DNA of 5,754 bases, taken from the NCBI GenBank assembly GCA_030690855.1, contig JAUYFR010000320.1:1-5754 (forward strand), written 5' to 3'. The position numbers were made by a program, and so were the translations under genes. Of the stretch, positions 1 through 4,871 are shown in pieces. Under the pieces are notes generated by a model that ran no database searches, was not told where the DNA came from, and was given only the letters and a program-made list of their open reading frames with translations. The stretch is from Gallionellaceae bacterium (GTDB lineage: Bacteria > Pseudomonadota > Gammaproteobacteria > Burkholderiales > Gallionellaceae). Position 1 is the stretch's first letter. Every line of letters begins with the position of its first letter.

Positions 1-294
1 AAACGCGCGTTGAAATCGTTACAAGAGTTGCCCATTAGCAATGTCTAATTGAGCTATGCAGATGGCACCATGGGCAGGCCAGAGATTGCACCCTTTGATG
101 GCATTATCATGGCTGCCGCAGCAACCCATGTGCCGCAAGCCTTATTAGAACAACTCGCGGTGGGCGGTAGAATGGTTTTACCGCTAGGCGCGCAAGAGCA
201 GTTTTTAACGTTGATCGAGCGCGACGAGTCGGGCTATACCCAAAGTCGTATCGAAGCGGTTAATTTCGTGCCAATTTTGTCAGGAAGATCATGA
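1..294 (+). pseudogene. pcm: Protein-L-isoaspartate O-methyltransferase, 3' part, with an in-frame stop
   Basis: This is the C-terminal half of an L-isoaspartyl protein repair methyltransferase, which in this family uses S-adenosylmethionine to methylate damaged aspartyl residues in the cytoplasm. The frame enters at base 1 and reads ALKSLQELPISNV, then TAA at 46-48, then LSYADGTMGR, APFDGIIMAAAA, VPQALLEQLAVGG, RMVLPLG and EAVNFVPILSG, ending at TGA 292-294. These blocks follow the E. coli Pcm order (HNVSTRHGDG, APFDAIIVTAA, LPVG, VRFVPL), and the stop replaces exactly one residue with no loss of register. A single-base change from CAA, AAA or GAA would explain it. TTG at 49-51 directly after the stop could allow restart, but that product would lack the SAM-binding N-terminal half. 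The 5' end is outside the window. Gene identity is very likely; whether it is a true pseudogene or a sequencing error cannot be told from one sequence. Confidence 0.82.
282..287 (+). promoter_or_regulatory. Ribosome binding site of nlpD inside the pcm tail
   Basis: AGGAAG lies 3 nt before the ATG at 291 (5 nt if only AGGA is counted) and within the last codons of pcm. With the ATGA overlap of the pcm stop and the nlpD start, it supports translational coupling and fixes the nlpD start. It also gives nlpD its own initiation site, so the early pcm stop need not silence it. Confidence 0.6.
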
Positions 295-1211
295 TTGTTT
301 TAGATGTAAAAAATGTCGGAAGTGTTACGCGCTGGCTGCTACTGATTATTGCGGCAGTGATGTTGGTGGGCTGTGCCAAGCGCGCAGTGCGTCATGCGCC
401 AGTGGTGGAGCGGGGTGTTGAGTTTAAAAAATCAACAGCGAAAGTTGCTCCTACGTCAGCAAAAAAATCAATTGCCGCTAGTGGCAAAACATACACCGTA
501 CAAAAAGGTGACACGATGTACGGCATTGCCTTTGAGAACGGGGTCGATGTTTCTGATGTTGCTGAGTTAAACAATATCGATAATCCTAGCGCAATCAAAA
601 TTGGGCAGCAGTTGAGCATTCCAGCGGTGGCGCCGACTAGGGTGTCCGACAGTAAACCTAAAGTGCCTCGTGTGAATATCGCGGGTGAAATGAAGACGCA
701 GCCTAAGGCAGGCAAGATTCCTTATTCAGAAACAGCGTTAGCGCAGGCCGAGAAATCGCAGGACGACAAAGTGACAACTGCGCCAGCTAAAGAGGAGCCC
801 GTCGTGGCTGTCGCGGCAGAAACTGACGATGAAGAAAGTCTGGAGTGGGGCATGCCTTCAGTGGGTAAAGTGATTGCGGAGTTTTCTGAAAGCGCGAATC
901 GCAAGGGGGTGGACATCGCGGGTAAGCAAGGACAGGCAGTGGTGGCGAGTGCGACGGGTAAGGTTGTTTATAGCGGCAGTGGTTTGCGCGGCTACGGCAA
1001 ATTAGTCATTATCAAACACAATAAAACGTATCTCAGCGCCTACGCACACAATGACCAAGTGCTCGTCAAAGAAGGACAAAGTGTCAGCAAGGGCCAAAAG
1101 ATCGCCGAGATGGGCAACACCGACGCAGACCAAGTGAAGTTGCATTTTGAGATTCGCAAGTTTGGTAAGCCGGTTGATCCGGCGCAGTTTTTACCTCTCA
1201 TCAAATCTTGA
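291..1211 (+). CDS. nlpD: NlpD-like murein-hydrolase activator lipoprotein (LysM + degenerate LytM/M23)
   Basis: This 306-aa envelope lipoprotein should bind peptidoglycan and, like NlpD, activate a cell-division amidase of the AmiC type. A hydrophobic signal at about residues 15-27 ends in lipobox L25-V-G-C28, so Cys28 is the predicted lipidated residue. A LysM domain spans about 66-111 (YTVQKGDTMYGIA ... LNNI ... IKIGQQLSIP). A low-complexity, charged linker rich in Ala, Lys and Glu follows at about 112-183. The LytM/M23 domain is at about 186-303. Of the metalloprotease positions, D208, H253 and H285 are kept, but the first zinc His is R204 and the first His of the HxH motif is K283. The domain is therefore probably not an active peptidase. 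E. coli NlpD is degenerate in the same region (RLHFEIR). Length is slightly below E. coli NlpD. It overlaps pcm by 4 nt (ATGA), as expected for the surE-pcm-nlpD cluster. Confidence 0.9.
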   Translation: MIVLDVKNVGSVTRWLLLIIAAVMLVGCAKRAVRHAPVVERGVEFKKSTAKVAPTSAKKSIAASGKTYTVQKGDTMYGIAFENGVDVSDVAELNNIDNPSAIKIGQQLSIPAVAPTRVSDSKPKVPRVNIAGEMKTQPKAGKIPYSETALAQAEKSQDDKVTTAPAKEEPVVAVAAETDDEESLEWGMPSVGKVIAEFSESANRKGVDIAGKQGQAVVASATGKVVYSGSGLRGYGKLVIIKHNKTYLSAYAHNDQVLVKEGQSVSKGQKIAEMGNTDADQVKLHFEIRKFGKPVDPAQFLPLIKS

Positions 1212-1270
1212 CCGAGCAAACCTTAAACCCAAATTGTCCATTAGAACCCAACCCCCTCCAGCTCCCCCTT

Positions 1271-1290
1271 GCACCCGCAAGGAGTACGCC
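1271..1290 (+). repeat. 20-nt shared cassette, copy 1
   Basis: The sequence GCACCCGCAAGGAGTACGCC recurs at 2491-2510 with one difference (C/G at position 17), in the same orientation. It occupies the asymmetric stretch of the left arm of the palindrome described at 1239-1373. The preceding T is also shared; the bases downstream are not. Confidence 0.8.
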
Positions 1291-1351
1291 GGTGGGTTCC
1301 CCGCTGTCAGGGGGAGAGTAGAGATAGCTCCTCCCCTGACAAGGGGAGGTT

Positions 1352-1359
1352 GGGAGGGG
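1352..1359 (+). promoter_or_regulatory. Ribosome binding site supplied by the repeat's right arm
   Basis: GGGAGGGG contains a strong Shine-Dalgarno core (GGAGG at 1353-1357), 6 nt before the ATG at 1364. These bases belong to the right arm of the palindrome and can pair with the left-arm CCCCCTCC at 1252-1259. Initiation of the radical SAM gene could therefore depend on whether the hairpin forms. The position is seen directly; the regulation is inference. Confidence 0.6.
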
Positions 1360-1363
1360 TTTA

Positions 1364-2227
1364 ATGTCTAATGAACAATCTGAGTTAAACGTAAGCGAGC
1401 ACCGCCGCGATATTGCGGGTTTGCGCTACGTTTATCCTGTCATCTCCCGCCGTGCCGGCGGCGTTTCGGTCGGAATCAATCTCAATACCAATAATGCGTG
1501 TAACTGGCGCTGCTGTTACTGCCAAGTGCCGGACCTTAAAATCGGCACAGCGCCACCTGTTGATTTGGCTTTACTCGAAACTGAGCTGCGTGGGTTTTTA
1601 CATGAATTGTTGCATGGTGATTTTATGCAGCAGCGAGTGCCAGCAGAAGCGCGCCGTATTAACGACATCGCAATTTCTGGCAATGGTGAACCGACGAGCG
1701 CAGCAGAATTTTTACAAGTCATTGATTTAATTGAGAAATGTTTAAATCCATTAAGCTTTGTGTCGCCTCTGAAGCTGGTGTTAATTACCAATGGTAGTTT
1801 GTTGCAGCGCGAGTATGTGCAACAAGGGCTACGCAAAATGGCCAAGCTAGATGGCGAGGTCTGGTTCAAACTTGATCGCGCCAGTGAGCAAGGCATGCAG
1901 ACGGTGAATGACACTCGTGCGAGTTTAAATAGTGTGCGCGAAAATCTAAGGATGGCGATCACTTGTTGCCCTAATACTTGGTTACAAACTTGTTGGTTTG
2001 CGTTGGATGGTAGTCCACCTTCCGTCCAAGATGAAGATGATTATCTAAAATTTTTGAGCGACATGATCGCAACAAAAATAAGCCCGCAAGGTGTTTTGTT
2101 ATATGGCATTGCTCGTACGTCTATGCAGCCAGAAGCGCCACGTTTGAGTGCGCTACCACTTGTTGATTTAGAACGCTTTGCAAAGCGCATTCGCGCCTTA
2201 GGCGTGCTGGTTAAAGTAAGCGAATAA
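1364..2227 (+). CDS. Radical SAM protein, COG0731-like, function unknown
   Basis: This 287-aa cytoplasmic iron-sulfur enzyme should use a [4Fe-4S] cluster and S-adenosylmethionine to generate a 5'-deoxyadenosyl radical. The cluster motif CNWRCCYC gives C46, C50 and C53 (CxxxCxxC). Just upstream, YPVISRRAGG and SVGIN (about residues 24-39) correspond to the YGPVPSRR ... GIN signature of the COG0731 group, which is related to wyosine-synthesis enzymes of the TYW1 type. GNGEPT at 106-111 fits the SAM-amine-binding GGE region. LITNGS at 140-145 and WFKLD at 167-171 are further strands of the partial barrel. The C-terminal part (about 230-285) contains LLYGIAR and a helix with FAKRIRALG. The length suits a minimal radical SAM domain without an auxiliary cluster domain, and no flavodoxin domain is present. 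The start is chosen from the strong ribosome binding site at 1353-1357. The gene sits where rpoS often lies and could be read through from nlpD, 152 nt upstream. Substrate unknown. Confidence 0.85.
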   Translation: MSNEQSELNVSEHRRDIAGLRYVYPVISRRAGGVSVGINLNTNNACNWRCCYCQVPDLKIGTAPPVDLALLETELRGFLHELLHGDFMQQRVPAEARRINDIAISGNGEPTSAAEFLQVIDLIEKCLNPLSFVSPLKLVLITNGSLLQREYVQQGLRKMAKLDGEVWFKLDRASEQGMQTVNDTRASLNSVRENLRMAITCCPNTWLQTCWFALDGSPPSVQDEDDYLKFLSDMIATKISPQGVLLYGIARTSMQPEAPRLSALPLVDLERFAKRIRALGVLVKVSE

Positions 2228-2430
2228 ATTTTTCTAGGATTATTCTGGGTTGGCGCGATGATTTAAACAGGCGCTGAAAATGGTAGTAATATCTTGCTGT
2301 GAGTGATGTTTTGACGTGGAAAAATTACCTCTCGCAACTTAAAGCTAGGTGAAAAAATGAATAATAAAAAAACATTGCAACATCGCTTTAATTTCTTTGG
2401 GGCAATTTCCCGCCCTTTGCGGTGTCATGT

Positions 2431-2566
2431 TTTTCGTAGGTCGGGATTTATCCCGACGTTTTTTCTTCGATTCACTAACCGCGTCGGGATGCACCCGCAA
2501 GGAGTAGGCCATGGTTGTACGAGGCTAAAGCCCCAACAACACACGCTCAAACCCGACCTACGAAAA
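2431..2566 (+). repeat. Palindromic repeat with 15-bp perfect terminal inverted repeats
   Basis: TTTTCGTAGGTCGGG at 2431-2445 is the exact reverse complement of 2552-2566, giving a 136-bp element. Inside are a hairpin GTCGGGA-TTTA-TCCCGAC (2440-2457), a second GTCGGGA (2483-2489), and a small dyad GGCTAAAGCC (2523-2532). The GTAGGTCGGG...CCCGAC style is a familiar class of short dispersed non-coding repeats in proteobacteria and resembles a MITE or REP-type element. It is unrelated in sequence to the palindrome at 1239-1373 apart from the shared 20-nt piece. No transposase is nearby and no target duplication is obvious at the ends. Confidence 0.8.
2491..2510 (+). repeat. 20-nt shared cassette, copy 2
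   Basis: The sequence GCACCCGCAAGGAGTAGGCC matches 1271-1290 at 19 of 20 positions in the same orientation, here inside the loop region of the 2431-2566 palindrome. Like copy 1 it falls in a part of the element that has no pairing partner in the opposite arm. Confidence 0.8.
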
Positions 2567-2642
2567 CAACTGCTTGGCTCCGGCTTAGTCCGTACTAGAC
2601 CTTTTGGCATATAGCTAATCCTGTTTAGCTGAGGCAATATCC

Positions 2643-2668
2643 GTTCACTAGCGAACTTTAAAGTGAAC
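2643..2668 (+). promoter_or_regulatory. Operator-like cluster of overlapping dyads upstream of the TonB receptor gene
   Basis: Three half-sites of the form AGYGAAC occur in 26 bp. GTTCACT (2643-2649, inverted) pairs exactly with AGTGAAC (2662-2668), and AGCGAAC (2650-2656) is a direct copy 12 bp before the last one. Two further symmetries overlap them: GTTCACTAGCGAAC (2643-2656, 12 of 14 positions symmetric) and the perfect palindrome ACTTTAAAGT (2655-2664). A run of T follows (2670-2675), so a weak terminator is an alternative, but the 7-bp stem with a 12-nt loop is poor for that. TAAAAT at 2675-2680 could be a -10 box, without a good -35 box; the dyads would then overlap the -35 area. The regulator is unknown. 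Confidence 0.4.
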
Positions 2669-2707
2669 ATTTTTTAAAATAAATTTTTACGCTCACTGGA
2701 CAAATTA

Positions 2708-4855
2708 ATGAATCACCTTCGCTCATCATCGCTAACGCTATTAGCGGCCTTACTCGCACAAGGCGCACACGCAAAAGAAAGTACAGTAGACGCGGACCCT
2801 TTCTTTCAAGAAATGCCGATCGTACTAACAGCCTCGCGTTTATCTCAGCCTATATCTGAGGCGCCCAGTGCGATGACGGTGATTGATAAAAACATGATTA
2901 AGGCTTCGGGATTTCGTTCCGTGCCAGAGTTAATGCGATTAGTACCGGGAATGTATGTGGGTTATGCCGATGCTAATCGTCCCGTGGTGTCGTTTCATGG
3001 CTCTGAAGATGAATTGGCACGTCGTATGCAAATTTTGGTGGATGGCCGTAGTATTTATATGCCACCGCATGGCGGCGTCAGTTGGGCCGACCTGCCTTTG
3101 CTGATCGAAGATATTGAGCGAATTGAAGTGGTGCGAGGCCCTTCTTCTGCGTCACACGGAACGAACTCATTTTATGGTGTGATCAACATCATCACTAAAG
3201 ATGCGTTGTCTCAAAATGGCAGCAGTGTTTCTGTGACCAAAGGCGCCGGAACTTCAGATGCATCAGCTAGATTAGGTTCGATCGGTGAAACGTATGACTA
3301 TCGGCTGGCGGTGGGTTATCGCTCCGATCAAGGCATTGATAATGTGGTGCTAAACGATCACAACATCACAAACGTATTCAATTTCAGAAGTAACTATCAT
3401 CCGGATGCAAGCAATAGCCTAGACGTGCAATTGGGTAGTAGCAATGGCGTGTATGGCTTAGGTATTTTGGATGTGCCGAAGCAAAACACGGCTGGATACG
3501 TTGGGCTATCTCGCCCAGAAGACCCGTTTCGTGACACCAAAACCAATAGCGATTTTTTGCAGCTTACTTGGTTGCATGTGCTGTCTGGCGGTGATGAAAG
3601 CAAGTTGACCTATTCTCATTCTGCATACGATTATTTTGATCCGAATATTTGCATTCAAAAAAATACCTGCCAGAACCGCACCACAGCAGGCAAGCTAATC
3701 GTTGGTGGTTTCGCTAAGTCAGTAGTAAAAAGCGAACGCAATGAAATCGAGCTACAAAACACCACTCAGCTAGGTAACGCTAATCGTTTCGTGTGGGGAG
3801 GAGGAGCTCGTCGCGATTATGCCGAGTATGCTTTGCTGCTCGAAATTCCTCATACGATAACGGCTTGGCAACTATTTGCGCATGATGAATGGCGCATAGG
3901 TGAAGCCACCGTTTTCAATGTGGGTACCATGTTTGAACACGATGGCATGGGCAACCAAAATAACTCGCCACGTGCTTCACTTAATTATCACTTCGCGCCC
4001 GATCACACCGTGCGATTCGGCGTCTCTACTGCAACCCGTAGCCCCGTGATGTCTGAGGCATTTATCTCCGCCAATAATACCGTGTGGGGCGGGAGCTATA
4101 AGCCACCGATCAATTCACTTAAGCCCGAAAAAGTGCTGTCAAAAGAAGTCGGTTACCTAGGAGACTTCCGCTCGATTGGCGTTTCAATGGATGTCAGAGC
4201 TTATATCGAGCAAGTGAGTGACTTGATCTGGTGGGATAAGTTTGTGCAAGTAACCCCCGATGGTGGCGACTATTACGATAGCTGGGGCAACGTGTTATCT
4301 GCCGAATATAAAGGGGTGGATGCCACCGTGAAATATCACTGGGATGAAGGGCATAGTTTTGCGGTGCTTGCCTATGCCTATCAACAAGCTTCAGCGGCAA
4401 TTGGAACTGCACCCACTCAATACAACAGCACGGCGACAGAAATTTGGGGCGACTACCCAACGATTGGCGATCTGACCAGAACTTTTTATCGCACAGAATA
4501 TTTGTCTAGTTTTCACCAGACAGTTCCCAAGCACAGCGCAAGCTTGCTTCTATCGCAGAACTTAGCTGACTCATGGCAAGTCAGTGCAGGTTATTACTAT
4601 CGAGAATTGGTACGGGTGGCTGATGTGAGCCCGCCTACTTCTACTCACACCCCAGTGACGCCAGAAACGATCATGCGCCGTGTAGATTTACGTGTAGCAA
4701 AAACTTTTAAATCAACAAAAGGCCAATCTTCTGAAGTGGCATTGGTGATACAAAATGCGACGCGAGACGACTACACCAAATACGGCACGATAGACCAAGT
4801 TTCTCAAGTTCAATTTTCCCGTCGTGGCTGGATCACGGCCACTTTTAATTTTTAA
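2708..4855 (+). CDS. TonB-dependent outer-membrane receptor
   Basis: This 715-aa protein is a 22-strand-barrel type receptor that should take up a scarce ligand across the outer membrane using TonB-ExbBD energy. A signal peptide (residues 1-22, cleavage after AHA) is followed by a TonB-box-like segment EMPIVLTAS (35-43). The plug domain covers about 50-165, with the family signatures DGRSIY (112-117), IERIEVVRGP (136-145) and GVINIIT (157-163). The rest is a beta-barrel ending in the aromatic C-terminus FNF (Phe715), the usual BAM recognition signal. C315 and C321 form a CIQKNTC motif probably in an extracellular loop, possibly a disulfide. Length is normal for the family. The ribosome binding site is weak (GGA at 2698-2700). 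The ligand cannot be read from the sequence; no FpvA-type N-terminal signalling domain is present, and no siderophore or cobalamin genes are visible. The next gene starts 16 nt after its stop, suggesting one operon. Confidence 0.9.
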   Translation: MNHLRSSSLTLLAALLAQGAHAKESTVDADPFFQEMPIVLTASRLSQPISEAPSAMTVIDKNMIKASGFRSVPELMRLVPGMYVGYADANRPVVSFHGSEDELARRMQILVDGRSIYMPPHGGVSWADLPLLIEDIERIEVVRGPSSASHGTNSFYGVINIITKDALSQNGSSVSVTKGAGTSDASARLGSIGETYDYRLAVGYRSDQGIDNVVLNDHNITNVFNFRSNYHPDASNSLDVQLGSSNGVYGLGILDVPKQNTAGYVGLSRPEDPFRDTKTNSDFLQLTWLHVLSGGDESKLTYSHSAYDYFDPNICIQKNTCQNRTTAGKLIVGGFAKSVVKSERNEIELQNTTQLGNANRFVWGGGARRDYAEYALLLEIPHTITAWQLFAHDEWRIGEATVFNVGTMFEHDGMGNQNNSPRASLNYHFAPDHTVRFGVSTATRSPVMSEAFISANNTVWGGSYKPPINSLKPEKVLSKEVGYLGDFRSIGVSMDVRAYIEQVSDLIWWDKFVQVTPDGGDYYDSWGNVLSAEYKGVDATVKYHWDEGHSFAVLAYAYQQASAAIGTAPTQYNSTATEIWGDYPTIGDLTRTFYRTEYLSSFHQTVPKHSASLLLSQNLADSWQVSAGYYYRELVRVADVSPPTSTHTPVTPETIMRRVDLRVAKTFKSTKGQSSEVALVIQNATRDDYTKYGTIDQVSQVQFSRRGWITATFNF

Positions 4856-4871
4856 CCCACACTAGGCTACT

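Larger units (their letters stand above)
1239..1373 (+). repeat. GC-rich imperfect palindromic element (MITE/REP-like) between nlpD and the radical SAM gene
   Basis: The outer arms 1250-1271 and 1340-1361 are inverted copies matching at 17 of 22 positions (CCCCCTCC ... CCCCCTTG against CAAGGGGAGG ... GGGAGGGG). An inner stem pairs 1305-1316 with 1331-1341, 11 bp with one bulged G and a 14-nt loop. About 33 nt (1272-1304) sit in the left arm only and interrupt what would otherwise be a continuous symmetric arm. Flanking heptamers CATTAGA (1239-1245) and TCTAATG (1367-1373) may be terminal inverted repeats, which would extend the element 10 nt into the next gene. The pyrimidine/purine-rich hairpin design resembles mobile non-coding repeats common in proteobacterial spacers. 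It encodes no credible protein. The outer limits are uncertain; the core 1250-1361 is secure. Confidence 0.75.
2228..2707. other. 480-bp spacer with repeat and regulatory dyads; no convincing gene
   Basis: No clear terminator follows the radical SAM gene; 2228-2340 is AT-leaning and without recognisable structure. A start-like site (AGGTG at 2347-2351, ATG at 2357) opens an 85-codon frame, but from about codon 25 that frame only translates the palindromic repeat at 2431-2566, so it is not called. After the repeat come a 6-bp dyad AGCTAA/TTAGCT (2613-2618 and 2625-2630) and the operator-like cluster at 2643-2668. I searched by eye for a cobalamin riboswitch, which often precedes TonB receptor genes, and saw no B12-box-like segment. 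Confidence 0.6.

Noticed and set aside
46..48. Stop-codon reassignment or selenocysteine-like recoding in pcm
   Set aside because: The codon is TAA, which ends the radical SAM and receptor genes normally, and no recoding element is visible.
1147..1371. 74-codon + strand frame overlapping the nlpD end and the palindrome
   Set aside because: It is an out-of-frame reading of the nlpD 3' end continued through the repeat; its proline/arginine-rich content comes from the GC-rich arms.
1516..1962. 148-codon - strand frame
   Set aside because: It is antisense to the radical SAM gene, whose motifs are unambiguous on the + strand.
1239..2566. CRISPR array or composite transposon bounded by the two repeats
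   Set aside because: The 20-nt sequence occurs only twice, 1.2 kb apart, with a normal gene between, no regular spacers, no cas genes and no transposase.
2425..2670. 81-codon - strand frame over the second repeat
   Set aside because: It only exists because the palindrome is open on both strands; no start signal and no recognisable domain.
2643..2675. Rho-independent terminator
   Set aside because: The T-run is present but the stem is only 7 bp, AT-containing, with a 12-nt loop, and it lies just before a gene; an operator is the better reading.
2228..2707. Cobalamin or other riboswitch before the TonB receptor
   Set aside because: No B12-box-like or other conserved aptamer segment was seen; the spacer is dominated by a palindromic repeat.
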